Part shown: positions 17,827 through 27,911 of the stretch, one piece after another
Numbering within the stretch: the first letter of the stretch is position 1
How the letters are laid out: each line of letters begins with the position of its first letter
NCBI RefSeq assembly: GCF_006716065.1
Contig: NZ_VFOL01000001.1
Coordinates: forward strand, 4,650,001 to 4,714,000
DNA length: 64,000 nucleotides
Direction of reading: 5' to 3'
Origin: Salinispora arenicola
GTDB lineage: Bacteria > Actinomycetota > Actinomycetes > Mycobacteriales > Micromonosporaceae
Position numbers and translations under genes: made by a program
The notes under the pieces: generated by a model
What the model was told of the DNA's origin: nothing
Databases searched by the model: none
The model's input: only the letters and a program-made list of their open reading frames with translations

Positions 17827-17864
17827 ACGGCCGCCGCGGCACAGTCACGATTCGAGAGGTAGCC

Positions 17865-19112
17865 ATGGCCGCGCCAGCACCGCAGGCGACCCCGTCCACG
17901 ACCCCGCACCCGCCGAGTTACCCGCTGCCCCGCGAGTGCCCCTATCGCCCTTCCGCCGGTACCGCCCACCTCCGCGACGCCGGACCGGTCAGTACCGTCC
18001 GCCTGTACGACGGTCGTACCGCGTGGCTGGTCACCGGGGCGGCCGAAGCGCGCGCGCTGCTCGCCGACTCACGAGTCTCCAACCGCGCCGATTTTCCGAA
18101 CTACCCAGTGATGGACGAGCGGCACCTGAGCATGCGGGCCACCCGCGAGATGGCCCGGGAGGAGGAAGGCGGCTTCGCCGCCGCCCTCTTCGGCATGGAC
18201 CCGCCGGAACACACCCGGCAACGGCAGTTGCTGCTCCCCCGGTTCACGGTCCGGCAGGTCGCAGCGCGGCGGCCGGCGATTCAGCGCATCGTCGATGAGC
18301 ACCTGGACGCCATGGAGGCCAACGGTTCACCGGCCGACCTGGTGTCGGCGTTCGCCACCCCGGTACCGACGATGGTGGTGTGCACGCACCTCGGCGTGCC
18401 GTACCAGGACCGGACGCGCTTCGAGCCGGCCGTGGCCGGGCTGTTCGAACCCGACCGGGCGGACGCGGCGATGGCGGAACTGACCGCCTACCTGCACCAA
18501 CTGATCGAGACCAAGCAGTCCGAGCCGGGCGACGGGGTGATCGACCATCTGATCGCCAACCACCTGCGCCCGGGTGCGATCGACCGGGCGGAACTGGTGG
18601 CCATCGCCTCGGCGATTCTGGTCGCGGGCACGGTCACTACCTCCAGCGCGATCGCCCTGGGCACGCTCGCCCTGCTGACCGCCCCGGGACAGTACACGGC
18701 GCTGGTGGACAACCCGGACCTGGTGCCGGGCGCGGTGAACGAGATCCTGCGGTACCTGTCCCTGGTCGAGCAACTCGCCCGGGTCGCCACCGAGGACATC
18801 GAGATCGGCGGCAAGCTGATCCGGGCAGGCGACGGCATCATCGTCAGCTTCGCCGCCGGCAACCTCGACCCGAACGTCACCACGCACCCCGACCGTCTGG
18901 ACGTTGCCCTGCCGCCCACCAACCACCTCGCCTTCAGCCACGGCATCCACCACTGCATCGGCCAGAACCTGGCGCTACTGGAACTCGACATCGCCTTCCG
19001 GGCCCTCGTCAGCCGGTTCCCGACGCTGCGCTTGGCGGTGCCCGCCGAGCAGTTACCCACCTACTTCGCCGGCGATGTTCCCCGGCTCGCCTGCCTTCCC
19101 GTCACCTGGTGA
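17865..19112 (+). CDS. Cytochrome P450 (second of three), altered I-helix motif
   Basis: A 415-residue P450 closely related to the first (shared N-terminal PLPRECPYRPSA and RLYDGRTAWLVTG). The K-helix EILR and heme loop FSHGIHHCIGQN with cysteine near residue 364 are intact. The I-helix reads AGTVTT, so the usual acidic residue before the conserved threonine is valine. In P450s this residue helps proton delivery for oxygen cleavage, so the enzyme may be slow or perform non-standard chemistry. The ATG at 17865 has GAGAGG upstream; an in-frame GTG at 17823 overlaps the previous stop but has no ribosome site. Confidence 0.9.
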   Translation: MAAPAPQATPSTTPHPPSYPLPRECPYRPSAGTAHLRDAGPVSTVRLYDGRTAWLVTGAAEARALLADSRVSNRADFPNYPVMDERHLSMRATREMAREEEGGFAAALFGMDPPEHTRQRQLLLPRFTVRQVAARRPAIQRIVDEHLDAMEANGSPADLVSAFATPVPTMVVCTHLGVPYQDRTRFEPAVAGLFEPDRADAAMAELTAYLHQLIETKQSEPGDGVIDHLIANHLRPGAIDRAELVAIASAILVAGTVTTSSAIALGTLALLTAPGQYTALVDNPDLVPGAVNEILRYLSLVEQLARVATEDIEIGGKLIRAGDGIIVSFAAGNLDPNVTTHPDRLDVALPPTNHLAFSHGIHHCIGQNLALLELDIAFRALVSRFPTLRLAVPAEQLPTYFAGDVPRLACLPVTW

Positions 19113-19185
19113 CACCAGGTACCCCGGACAACCGGTCGATGTGACACCCAACCATCCACCTTCGAGAACGGAGATCGAGGTACCC

Positions 19186-20439
19186 ATGCCGGTCCCACAG
19201 GGCGAACAGAACCTGACCACCGAGGTGTTCGCGGACCCGAAGGCGTTGTTCGCCACGCTCGGGAGCCGGCAACCGCTACATCGGATCTCGCTTCCCGACG
19301 GCATGCCGGCCGTGCTGGTCACCGGGAACCGGGAAGCGCGCCAGGCGCTGTCCGACCCGCGGCTGGTTCGCAGCATTACTGCTGCCGCGCCCGAACTACA
19401 CAAATACCACCCCCTGGCCAGCGATGACTATGCGCTGTCCCGACACATGCTGTTCGCTGACCCGCCCGACCACGGTCGGATGCGCAAGTTGGTGTCGACC
19501 GCGTTCACCCGCCGGCGCGTGGAGCAGATGCGCCCGCGGATCCAGCAGATCACCGACGACCTGATCGACGTGATCGCGGCGAAGGGCGAGGCGGACCTCG
19601 TCGAGACGCTCGCACTCCCCCTGCCGATCGCGGTCATCAGCGAAATGTTGGGCGTCCCGTTCGCCGACCGGTCCGAGTTCGAGCGACACGCCGAGGTGCT
19701 CACCGGCATCAACGCGTCCTCCGGCTTCGACGCCATCATCGCTGCCGGACGCTGGTTCGACGAATACCTCGCCGGGCTCGTGCAGCAGCGGCGACGGGAG
19801 CCCCAGGACGACCTGATCTCGGGCATGCTGGCGGCGCAGGACAAGGGTGACCGGCTCACCGACGTGGAACTCCGGTCGAACGCGTTGCTACTGCTGAGCG
19901 CCGGGTTCGAGACGACGGTGAATCTGATCGCCAACGGTCTGCTCGCGCTGCTGCGTCACCCGGAGGCGATGGCCGCGCTGCGGAGCGAGCCGAACCTGAT
20001 GACCACCGCCGTCGACGAGCTACTCCGGTACGACAGCCCGGTCTCCTGCGTGACGTACCACTTCGCCCAGGAGCCGGTCGAGATCGGTGGCTTCGAGATC
20101 AGATCCGGCGAACACGTGGTCATCGCCGCGGCGGCGGCCAACCACGACCCCACCGTGTTCGCCGCCCCGTCCCGGCTGGACCTACGTCGGGAGGGCAGTG
20201 GCCAGATCCTCAGCTTCAGTCACGGCATTCACTTCTGCCTCGGTGCCCCGCTCGCGCGGCTGGAGGGTGAGATCGCGTTCGGTACGGTGCTACGCCGGCT
20301 GGCGGGGTTGAGGTTGGCGGTACCAACGGACAGCCTCGTCTGGAAGGCCAGCTTCGTCCTGCACCGGTTGGAGCGGCTGCCGGTGACGTTCACGCCGGAC
20401 CGTGACCCGAATCCGATCGATTCCGTCCATACCGTATAG
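19186..20439 (+). CDS. Cytochrome P450 (third of three)
   Basis: A 417-residue P450 less similar to the other two. It has I-helix AGFETT, K-helix ELLR, and heme loop FSHGIHFCLGAPLAR with cysteine near residue 351, the classic CYP105/107-like bacterial pattern. The ATG is preceded by GAGATCGAGG. It is followed 17 bases later by the MDR dehydrogenase, consistent with one operon. Substrate is unknown; oxidation of the polyketide core or of the aryl unit are both possible. Confidence 0.93.
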   Translation: MPVPQGEQNLTTEVFADPKALFATLGSRQPLHRISLPDGMPAVLVTGNREARQALSDPRLVRSITAAAPELHKYHPLASDDYALSRHMLFADPPDHGRMRKLVSTAFTRRRVEQMRPRIQQITDDLIDVIAAKGEADLVETLALPLPIAVISEMLGVPFADRSEFERHAEVLTGINASSGFDAIIAAGRWFDEYLAGLVQQRRREPQDDLISGMLAAQDKGDRLTDVELRSNALLLLSAGFETTVNLIANGLLALLRHPEAMAALRSEPNLMTTAVDELLRYDSPVSCVTYHFAQEPVEIGGFEIRSGEHVVIAAAAANHDPTVFAAPSRLDLRREGSGQILSFSHGIHFCLGAPLARLEGEIAFGTVLRRLAGLRLAVPTDSLVWKASFVLHRLERLPVTFTPDRDPNPIDSVHTV

Positions 20440-20456
20440 CAGCGAAGGGCAGAGAT

Positions 20457-21479
20457 ATGAAGGCAGCCGTCATTCCCGAAGTCAACGGCGCATGGGAACT
20501 GCGTGAGGTGCCGACGCCGGTGCCGGGGCCGGGCGAAGTCCTGATCCGGGTACGTGCCTCTGGTGTCTGCTACAACGACTTCCTCGCCACCTGCGGTGGA
20601 ATTCCGTTCCCGACGGTCAGCCCGGCGGTCACCGGACACGAGCCGGTCGGCGAGGTGGCCGAGGTGGGGCCTGACGTCACGTCTCGGCAGGTCGGTGACC
20701 GGGTCGGGGCCACCTGGGTCCGGGCAGGCTGCGGGCGGTGCGACTACTGCCAGCGCAACCTGCCGGTGTCCGGCCAGACCGCGATCAACTGCCCGTCGCC
20801 GACCACCACCGGCTTCAGTGTGCTGGGCGGGCATGCCGAATACCTGGTCACCAGGGCCGACGAAACCGTGCTCGTCCCGGACGGGCTCCCCTTCGAACTC
20901 GCCGCACCAGTGATGTGCGCCGGGTACACGGCCTGGTCGGCGCTGCGCGCGGCGAACCCGCTGCCGCACGAGCGGGTCGCGGTTCTCGGCATCGGCGCCC
21001 TCGGCCACCTGGCGGTGCAGTTCGCCCGGGCCACCGGGTTCGAGACCGTCGCCATCACCCGGTCGGTGGACAAACACGACGCCATCCGCCGGCTCGGCGC
21101 CGACCACATCGTCGGCAGCGGCGAGGAACTGCGGGATCTGGGCGGCGCCGACGTCATTCTGGCTACGGCACCGTCGCATGCTGCCGCCGGCGAAGCCCTA
21201 GCGGGGCTGCGGGTCAACGGGCGGATGGTGCTCGCCGGTATCGACGGGCAGGAGCCGTTCATGATCCCGTCGGCGTTGACGTACCCGTTCTTCGCGCTGG
21301 GGCAGAGCATCATCGGCGCGACACACAGCGGCCCCCGGTATCTCACCGAGGCGCTGGATCTCGTGGCCTCCGGGAAGGTCACGCCGGTGGTGGAGACGTT
21401 CCCGGCCGAGCGCGTCGCCGAAGCCGTCGCCAAGGTCGCCAAGGGCGACGTCCGGTTCCGCGCTGTGGTCACGTACTGA
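20457..21479 (+). CDS. Zinc-dependent alcohol dehydrogenase (MDR)
   Basis: A 340-residue medium-chain dehydrogenase/reductase expected to interconvert an alcohol and carbonyl using NAD(P). Catalytic zinc ligands are visible as C38 in ASGVCYNDF and the GHEPVGEV His/Glu pair. The structural-zinc lobe is CGRCDYC followed by a later cysteine, and the nucleotide motif is GIGALG near residue 180. A strong hairpin follows, so it ends the P450 operon. It may oxidise an alcohol made by one of the P450s. Confidence 0.88.
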   Translation: MKAAVIPEVNGAWELREVPTPVPGPGEVLIRVRASGVCYNDFLATCGGIPFPTVSPAVTGHEPVGEVAEVGPDVTSRQVGDRVGATWVRAGCGRCDYCQRNLPVSGQTAINCPSPTTTGFSVLGGHAEYLVTRADETVLVPDGLPFELAAPVMCAGYTAWSALRAANPLPHERVAVLGIGALGHLAVQFARATGFETVAITRSVDKHDAIRRLGADHIVGSGEELRDLGGADVILATAPSHAAAGEALAGLRVNGRMVLAGIDGQEPFMIPSALTYPFFALGQSIIGATHSGPRYLTEALDLVASGKVTPVVETFPAERVAEAVAKVAKGDVRFRAVVTY

Positions 21480-21493
21480 CCTCGTCGTGTTCG

Positions 21494-21526
21494 GAAATGG
21501 CCTGGCGTCGTACGCCAGGCCATTTC
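21494..21526 (+). terminator. Terminator after MDR dehydrogenase
   Basis: A perfect 14-base stem GAAATGGCCTGGCG/CGCCAGGCCATTTC with a five-base loop starts 15 bases after the stop codon. Confidence 0.85.
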
Positions 21527-21607
21527 GGTGTGTCTCGGTCCAGCCGGTGCCCGCACGCCCCGGTGGTCCTTTCTAGACTGGCGATGACACTGGGGACAGC
21601 ACCGCAA

Positions 21608-21643
21608 GCGCCCGTGGCCGCCGGGTTCGGCGGCCACGGGCGC
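21608..21643 (-). terminator. Terminator after aminotransferase
   Basis: A 15-base stem (GCGCCCGTGGCCGCC with its complement) and a six-base loop lie about 20 bases beyond the aminotransferase stop on its strand. Confidence 0.8.
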
Positions 21644-21661
21644 GGATTGCCGCGGGTCGGG

Positions 21662-23047
21662 TCAGCGCGGAGCGATCCGGCCCGCCGCGAGGTCGACGCG
21701 CCTGAGGACCTCAACGATGGCGGCGCTGGTCCGATCGGTCTCCTGGTCGGTGAACACCAGCGGAGGCGACAGCACCAGGGTCGGCCCGTAGTTGCGGGTG
21801 ATCACGTTGTGTGTCTCGTACAGGTCGTCGGCCACGGCGAGGGCCAGGTCCATCGAGACGCCCTCGCGGGTCTCTCGATTGACGACCAGCTCGATTCCGA
21901 CGGTCGCGCCGACCACCCGGATATCGCCGACCACGGGGATCTCGGCCGCCGGTGCCAGGCCGGTACGGAACCGCGCCCCGATCGCCAGTGACCGCTCCAG
22001 CAGCCCCTCCTTCTCCAGCAGGTCCAGGTTGGCCAGCGCCACGGCGCAGGCGAGTGGGTGACCGGAGTAGGTGTAGCCGTGGAAGAAGCTGTGTTCCCCG
22101 CCGGTTACCGTCTCGACGATCTCGTCGTCGACCATCACCGCGCCCAGCGGGGCGTACCCACTGGTGATGCCCTTGGCGACGGTGATGATGTCCGGGGACA
22201 TGCCCCGCGGCTCGGAGTCGAACCAGGTGCCGGTACGACCGAATGCGGTGATCACCTCGTCGGCGATGAGCAGGATCCCGTGTTCGCGCAGCAGCTTGCG
22301 TACCCGCGGCCAGTAGTCGTCCGGCGGGGGGATCACACCGCCGCCGCCGAGCACCGGCTCACCGATCATCGCGGCGATGTTCCTTGCGCCGAGCCGCTCG
22401 ATCGTCTGCGACAGTTCGTTGATCAGGAAGTCGGTCGGGTTCTGACCCCCGTACATCTCCATGTGGTACGGGTACGGCGGCATGACCTTCTCGACGTTGG
22501 GCAGGTTCGGGCCGACGGCCACCTGCATGTCCGGGATACCGGTGGCGGTGCCGGAACCGTAGGTGGCGCCGTGGTACCCGAAGTGCCGCGCGATGATCCA
22601 GTTGCGGTCCGGCTCACCCCGGCGGTGGTGGAACAGCCGTGCCAGCTTGATGGCGGTGTCCACCCCCTCCGATCCGCCGCAGGTGAAGTACGTCCGGTTG
22701 ATGTTGGCCGGGGCGAGCGCGGCGAGCCGCTCCGCAAGCCGGATCGACTTGTCGTTGCCGTACTCGAAGAATCCGGTGAACTGGGCCAGCTGGCCCGCCT
22801 GCTCAGCCGCCGCCTCGGCCAGTTCCGCACGCCCGTGCCCAACCTGAGCGACCCAGATACCACCGCCCAGCGCGTCGAGCAGTTTCCTGCCGTTCGCGTC
22901 CCACACGGTGGATCCCTGGCCACGCACGATCACCCGCCGCTCCGAGCGCTGACTGCGCTGGTGCGGGTGCAGCACATGCCGCCGGTCCAGAGCCTCGAGT
23001 TCGGACGCCGCCAGCTCGGGCGTCGGCCGGTTGGATAGATTCGCCAC
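21662..23047 (-). CDS. Class III PLP aminotransferase
   Basis: A 461-residue fold-type I, class III (omega) aminotransferase that moves an amino group between a primary amine or amino acid and a ketone or aldehyde. Seen: TCGGSEGVDTAIKLAR for phosphate binding, LLIADEVITAFGRTG with the PLP-ring aspartate, and AKGITSGYAPLGA with the Schiff-base lysine near residue 280. I chose the GTG at 23047 because GAGGAG is six bases upstream and the protein then starts like its family. Sugar aminotransferases of enediyne pathways are usually DegT-type. If the pentose is aminated, this enzyme, the only aminotransferase in view, would be an unusual solution; otherwise it serves another step. Confidence 0.87.
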   Translation of the reverse strand: MANLSNRPTPELAASELEALDRRHVLHPHQRSQRSERRVIVRGQGSTVWDANGRKLLDALGGGIWVAQVGHGRAELAEAAAEQAGQLAQFTGFFEYGNDKSIRLAERLAALAPANINRTYFTCGGSEGVDTAIKLARLFHHRRGEPDRNWIIARHFGYHGATYGSGTATGIPDMQVAVGPNLPNVEKVMPPYPYHMEMYGGQNPTDFLINELSQTIERLGARNIAAMIGEPVLGGGGVIPPPDDYWPRVRKLLREHGILLIADEVITAFGRTGTWFDSEPRGMSPDIITVAKGITSGYAPLGAVMVDDEIVETVTGGEHSFFHGYTYSGHPLACAVALANLDLLEKEGLLERSLAIGARFRTGLAPAAEIPVVGDIRVVGATVGIELVVNRETREGVSMDLALAVADDLYETHNVITRNYGPTLVLSPPLVFTDQETDRTSAAIVEVLRRVDLAAGRIAPR

Positions 23048-23378
23048 TGACCACTCCTCGGGTACGCCATTGGGAGTCGGCATTGCGGTTCCGAGCGGGA
23101 CGCATCCGGCCGGGCCGGGGCCGACGTGCCAGTCTCCAGAACGATTGCATTCAGCCGGGGCCGGAATCATCTCCGTCCGTGCGGGAGGCGCTGCCGCTAA
23201 CCCGCATTCTGGAAGTCCCGCCGCAACTTTTCGTCCCCTAACCTCGTGTGAGTCGAATGGCGCGGATGCACGGAGTCGAGAGGTCAGTCGCCGCATTCAG
23301 AGGTCGCTATCGCCGGCCGACTCTCACTGGATTTACAGTCATCAACGCTGCACTGGGCTCCTCAAGGAGGAATGCGGT
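23048..23378. other. Divergent promoter region, no gene
   Basis: The aminotransferase and the FAD oxidoreductase read outward from this 331-base stretch. No further coding signal is seen. AAGGAGG near its right end is the ribosome site of the downstream gene. Confidence 0.5.
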
Positions 23379-24770
23379 ATGACGGACGTCAACGGCCGCG
23401 CGATCGTTCTCGGTGGCAGCCTGGCCGGGATCCTCGCCGCCCGCGTACTCGCCGAGTCATATGCGAGCGTACTGGTCGTCGACCGGGACAAGGTGGTCGG
23501 CGTCAACGCGCCGCGCCGGGGCGCCCCGCACACGGTGCACGCCCACGGGCTGCACGCACGCGGTCACCTGATCCTTGAGGAGCTCTTCCCGGACCTCACC
23601 GAGGAACTGCGCTCGGCCGGGGTCCCGGTCGGTGACCTCGGGGAGATGCGCTGGTACTTCAACGGCCGGCGGATCCGCCCGGCGCGTACCGGCCTGATCT
23701 CGGTAACCGCCCCCCGGCCGGTACTCGAATGCCACGTCCGCGACCGGGTCGCGGCCCTGCCCAACGTCGCGTTCCTCGAGAACTGCGACGTGTTGGGGCT
23801 GATTGCGACGCCCGGGCGGGACCAGATCGTGGGGGTGCGGGTACAACCTCGCGACGGCGAGTCGGCAGCCGAGGAACTCGACGCCGACTTGGTGGTCGAC
23901 GCCACCGGCCGGGGCTCACGCACGCCCGCGTGGTTGACCGAGTTCGGCTACCAGCGGCCGCAGGAGGAACGGGTCAAGGTCGGGTTGGCTTACACCACCC
24001 GGCACTACCGAACCCGCCCCGAGTGGTTCGACGGGGTCCAGTCGATCAACCCGGTCGCCGCGCCGGCCCACCCCCGAGGCGCCTTCTTCGGACAGGTCGG
24101 CCACGACCGGTGCATCCTGTCGCTGACCGGCGTCCTCGGCGACTACCCGCCCACCGACCACGAAGGCTTCCTGGATTTCGCCCGGTCCCTGCCGGTGCCG
24201 GACGTGTACGAGGCCGTGCGCGACGGGGAGGCACTGGACGACCCGGTGTCGTTCCGCTTTCCGGCCAGCGTACGCCGCCGCTACGAGCGGTTGACCCGAT
24301 TCCCGCAGGGCCTACTCGTCATCGGCGACGCGTTGTGCAGCTTCAACCCGGTGTACGGCCAGGGCATGAGCGTCGCGGCGATCGAGGTGATGACGCTGCG
24401 CCAGCACCTGCGTTTGGGGCTGCCACCGAAGCCACTGCCGTTCTTCACCGATGTCGCCCGGGTCATCGACGTGCCCTGGGAGATCTCCGCCGGCGGCGAC
24501 CTCGACTTCCCCGGGGTGACCGGACGACGCACGCTGAGGGTGCGGATCGGCAACGCCTACCTGGCCCGCTTCCAGTACGCGGCGACCAAGGACGCCCGCC
24601 TGACGAACGCGTTCATGCGGGTCGCCGGCCTGATGGATCCACCGCAGGCGCTCATGCGCCCGGAGATGCTGCTTCGCGTGCTGCGGCACGCGCCACGCCG
24701 ACCAACGCCCGGCGAGCACTGGCTCGACCGGGGGCCCGGTCGGGGCCTGCCGGCACGGTCGGGCCAGTGA
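23379..24770 (+). CDS. FAD-dependent oxidoreductase/monooxygenase, paralog 1
   Basis: A 463-residue flavoprotein of the PHBH/geranylgeranyl reductase fold. It has the N-terminal FAD motif [15 protein letters not shown] at residues 12-26, the [10 protein letters not shown] segment near 190 and the second FAD motif [19 protein letters not shown] near 310. It would oxidise or epoxidise an intermediate using NAD(P)H and O2. The ATG follows AAGGAGG with eight bases between. It is seven bases upstream of the HpaB-type hydroxylase, so the two are one transcript. A paralog lies at 35757. No closely characterised homolog can be named from sequence alone. Confidence 0.85.
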   Translation: MTDVNGRAIVLGGSLAGILAARVLAESYASVLVVDRDKVVGVNAPRRGAPHTVHAHGLHARGHLILEELFPDLTEELRSAGVPVGDLGEMRWYFNGRRIRPARTGLISVTAPRPVLECHVRDRVAALPNVAFLENCDVLGLIATPGRDQIVGVRVQPRDGESAAEELDADLVVDATGRGSRTPAWLTEFGYQRPQEERVKVGLAYTTRHYRTRPEWFDGVQSINPVAAPAHPRGAFFGQVGHDRCILSLTGVLGDYPPTDHEGFLDFARSLPVPDVYEAVRDGEALDDPVSFRFPASVRRRYERLTRFPQGLLVIGDALCSFNPVYGQGMSVAAIEVMTLRQHLRLGLPPKPLPFFTDVARVIDVPWEISAGGDLDFPGVTGRRTLRVRIGNAYLARFQYAATKDARLTNAFMRVAGLMDPPQALMRPEMLLRVLRHAPRRPTPGEHWLDRGPGRGLPARSGQ

Positions 24771-24777
24771 CGCCGCG

Positions 24778-26355
24778 ATGACTGACCCACGGGATGCCGA
24801 CACCGAACCGTCCCGGCGGCGGGTGACCCGCCCGCTGACCGGCGACGAGTACGTCGAGTCGCTGCGCGACGACCGGCAGGTCTACGTCTACGGCGACCGG
24901 GTGCGCGACGTCACCGCGCATCCTGCCTTTCGCAACCCGGTCCGGATGACCGCGCGACTGTACGACGCGCTGCACGACCCGCAAACCCGGCCCGTGCTCA
25001 CCACATCCACCGACACCGGCAGCGACGGGTATACCCACCGGTTCTTCACGACCGCGCGCAGCGTCGCCGATCTCGTCGCCGACCAGCGCGCCATCGCGGC
25101 CTGGGCTCGCCTCAGCTACGGCTGGATGGGACGCGCCCCGGACTACAAGGCGGCGTTCCTCGGCACGCTCGGTGCGAACGCCGAGTACTACGCGCCGTTC
25201 GCCGACAATGCCCGGCGCTGGTATCGGGAGTCTCAGGAAAAGGTGCTGTACTGGAACCACGCGATCGTGCACCCGCCGGTGGACCGGTCCCGACCGCCGG
25301 ACGAGGTGCGCGATGTCTTCATCCACGTGGAGCGGGAAACCGACGCCGGTCTCGTGGTCAGCGGTGCCAAGGTGGTCGCGACCGCATCCGCGCTCACCCA
25401 CTACAACTTCCTCGCCCACTACGGTCTGCCGGTGCGCAAACGCGAGTTCGCGCTCGTCGCCACCGTCCCGATGGACGCGCCCGGTATGAAGCTGATCTGC
25501 CGTCCGTCGTACGCGGCCACGGCCGCGGTGATGGGCAGCCCCTTCGACTATCCGCTGTCCTCCCGTCTGGACGAGAACGACAGCATCCTGGTGCTGGACC
25601 GGGTGCTGATCCCGTGGGAAAACGTGTTCATCTACGGCGACCTGGCCAAGGTGCAGATGTTCGCCGGGCAGTCCGGCTTCACCGAGCGGTTTACCTTTCA
25701 CGGATGCACTCGCCTGGCGGTTAAGCTGGAGTTCTTGGCCGGGCTGCTCGCCAAGGCCGTGGAGTTGACCGGCACCGCCGAATTCCGGGGGGTGCAGAGC
25801 CGGCTTGGCGAGGTATTGGCCTGGCGAAACCTCTTCTGGGGCTTATCTGATGCCGCCGCCCGCAACCCGGTGCCCTGGAAGAACGGCGCGCTGCTGCCCA
25901 ACCCGCAATACGGGATGGCGTACCGTTGGTTCATGCAGATCGGCTATCCCCGGATTCGGGAAATCGCGATGCAGGATGTCGCCAGTGGCCTGATCTACGT
26001 CAACTCCAGCGCCGATGACTTCCATAACCCGGACATCCGCCCCTATCTCGACACGTACCTGCGGGGGTCGGGCGGCGCGGACGCGGTCGAGCGGGTCAAG
26101 CTGATGAAGCTGCTGTGGGACGCCATCGGCACCGAGTTCGGCGGGAGGCACGAGCTGTACGAGCGCAACTACGCCGGTAACCACGAGAATGTGCGGGTCG
26201 AGCTGCTCAACGCACAGACCCTCGGTGGCGAGGTGGACGATTACAAGGCATTCGTCGACGAGTGCCTGCGCGAGTACGACCTGGACGGCTGGCGGGTACC
26301 GGACCTTGCGTCCTTTTCCGACCTTCGTCGCCTGCAGGACTTGAACGACGCCTGA
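24778..26355 (+). CDS. HpaB-type FADH2-dependent aryl hydroxylase (SgcC-like)
   Basis: A 525-residue two-component monooxygenase of the 4-hydroxyphenylacetate 3-hydroxylase (HpaB) family. In C-1027 biosynthesis SgcC hydroxylates the ring of carrier-bound 3-chloro-beta-tyrosine to a catechol, and the neighbours here suggest the same. Seen: [22 protein letters not shown] at the start in pieces typical of the family, the substrate-loop [12 protein letters not shown] at about residues 112-123, and the conserved [12 protein letters not shown] and [13 protein letters not shown] blocks. A flavin reductase partner is not encoded in the window. A catechol product would be a natural substrate for the O-methyltransferase at 29253. 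Confidence 0.92.
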   Translation: MTDPRDADTEPSRRRVTRPLTGDEYVESLRDDRQVYVYGDRVRDVTAHPAFRNPVRMTARLYDALHDPQTRPVLTTSTDTGSDGYTHRFFTTARSVADLVADQRAIAAWARLSYGWMGRAPDYKAAFLGTLGANAEYYAPFADNARRWYRESQEKVLYWNHAIVHPPVDRSRPPDEVRDVFIHVERETDAGLVVSGAKVVATASALTHYNFLAHYGLPVRKREFALVATVPMDAPGMKLICRPSYAATAAVMGSPFDYPLSSRLDENDSILVLDRVLIPWENVFIYGDLAKVQMFAGQSGFTERFTFHGCTRLAVKLEFLAGLLAKAVELTGTAEFRGVQSRLGEVLAWRNLFWGLSDAAARNPVPWKNGALLPNPQYGMAYRWFMQIGYPRIREIAMQDVASGLIYVNSSADDFHNPDIRPYLDTYLRGSGGADAVERVKLMKLLWDAIGTEFGGRHELYERNYAGNHENVRVELLNAQTLGGEVDDYKAFVDECLREYDLDGWRVPDLASFSDLRRLQDLNDA

Positions 26356-26470
26356 CACTCGGCCGGCCCAGACCTCTCGGCCACCTGGATTCTGATCCGG
26401 CCGGGTGTTGCCTACCCGCGTGTCTGTCGTGGTCGACCCGTCGCCTGCGGTTGACACCCGACCGCACGAA

Positions 26471-26510
26471 GAACCCCCGACCGGTCCCGGCTTCCGGGTG
26501 GCGGGGGTTC
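26471..26510. terminator. Hairpin between convergent hydroxylase and condensation genes
   Basis: A nine-base stem GAACCCCCG/CGGGGGTTC encloses a loop with further pairing. Located 115 bases after one stop and 11 bases before the other. Confidence 0.65.
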
Positions 26511-26521
26511 GTTCGCGGTGC

Positions 26522-27859
26522 TCAGCGCCGAGACGAAGGGTTGAGCACGTCGCGCAGCGTCTGCTGGAAGTCAGCGGCCATGCCGACGATGGTGCTCTCG
26601 ACGAACAAATTCGTGGTGAACCCGATGCTGCCGACGATGCCGCCGTCGGGATCGAGTTCCAGGCCAAGCAGTGCTCCATCAGGGATCTGCGAACCGACCG
26701 GCGCCGAGACCAGCCGCCGGCGCAGTGCCGTGTATCGCAGGTCACCGACCTGCTCCTCACGTAGGACGTACGGCGACTGGGTGACCTGCAGGACGCACGC
26801 CGCCGCATCCGGCCCGATCGCCGCGTTCATCACGTCCGGTGCCTGCGCGATGATGTCGGCGAACGGGAGTTCGTGGCGGTATGCATCCAGGCAGGTGGTC
26901 CGCACCCGGCCGATGAGGTCACGAAAGTCGGTGCAGTTCGACATGTCGGTGCGCAGTGGGATGAGGTTGTAGAACGAGCCGACTATCTGCAGGGTCCAGG
27001 AGGGATTGCGCCCAGGCATGAACGTCGGTACCACCAGATCGGTCTCTCCGGTCCGCTCCCGCAGATGGGTCAGGTACGCCGCCATCAGGACCATGAACGG
27101 GGTACTGCGGGTCTCCGCGGCGAGTGCCACCGTCGCCGCCCGTAGTTCGTCCTCCAGCAGGAAGCGGTACCAGGAGGTGACGAACGGCCCGTCCGCCCGC
27201 GTCAGGTCGGTCCGGACAGGCCACACCTGGGCGCCGCGCAGCGTTTCCTGCCAGTACCGCCGGGCCGCGACAGCCGTCTCACTGTCCGCGTTCGCCTGCT
27301 GCCACGCCACGTACTCCCGGTACTGGCGGGCGGGAGGCAGGTCGGCGGGGCGACCCTGCCGGCGCGCGGCGTAGTAGCTGGCCAGGTCCCGCATGACGAC
27401 CTGCATCGACCAACCGTCGGCGGCGGTGTGGTGCGCGACCAGCGCGAGCACCGCGTTATCGTTGTCGATACGGCCGAGTACGGCCCGCAGCAGCGGCGTC
27501 TCGTCCATCCCGAACCGGCCAGACTCGACGTCGTTGAGGAAGTCCTCCGCGATTCGCTCCCGATCGGCGGGCCCGCGGTCCGGCAGGTCGCGCAGCATCA
27601 GGTCCGGGCTACTGGGCGGTTGGATCTGTTGGCATGCCTCGTCACCGTCGACTATGAGCAACGTACGCAGGGCCTCGTGTCGCGCCACCACGTCGGCGAG
27701 CGCGTCCCGAAGCGTGTCGACATCGATCGGGCCCCGGATGCGCCAACCGCCGACGATTGTGTAGCGGGATCCGAACGGCCCGGCGTCGTCGCCGTGGTCC
27801 ACCCTGCGGAGGAAGTCCTGTTGGAGCGACAGCGGTACCCGCAACGCGGTATCGATCAT
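26522..27859 (-). CDS. Stand-alone NRPS condensation enzyme (SgcC5-like)
   Basis: A 445-residue free condensation-domain enzyme. The active-site motif HHTAADG (HHxxxDG) is intact at about residue 137-143, and the later VGSFYNLIPLRTD matches the C-domain floor loop. In C-1027, SgcC5 joins carrier-bound beta-tyrosine to an enediyne-core hydroxyl to form an ester; this enzyme is the best candidate for that coupling here. The ATG at 27859 was chosen because the protein then begins with the usual LSLQQDFL motif. It is downstream of the nucleotidyltransferase on the same strand, 52 bases apart. It has no carrier or adenylation domain. Confidence 0.9.
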   Translation of the reverse strand: MIDTALRVPLSLQQDFLRRVDHGDDAGPFGSRYTIVGGWRIRGPIDVDTLRDALADVVARHEALRTLLIVDGDEACQQIQPPSSPDLMLRDLPDRGPADRERIAEDFLNDVESGRFGMDETPLLRAVLGRIDNDNAVLALVAHHTAADGWSMQVVMRDLASYYAARRQGRPADLPPARQYREYVAWQQANADSETAVAARRYWQETLRGAQVWPVRTDLTRADGPFVTSWYRFLLEDELRAATVALAAETRSTPFMVLMAAYLTHLRERTGETDLVVPTFMPGRNPSWTLQIVGSFYNLIPLRTDMSNCTDFRDLIGRVRTTCLDAYRHELPFADIIAQAPDVMNAAIGPDAAACVLQVTQSPYVLREEQVGDLRYTALRRRLVSAPVGSQIPDGALLGLELDPDGGIVGSIGFTTNLFVESTIVGMAADFQQTLRDVLNPSSRR

Positions 27860-27911
27860 GACTGGTTCATCCCTTCCGTGTGCTGCCGGACAGTCCGGCC
27901 GTCGTTGCCGA

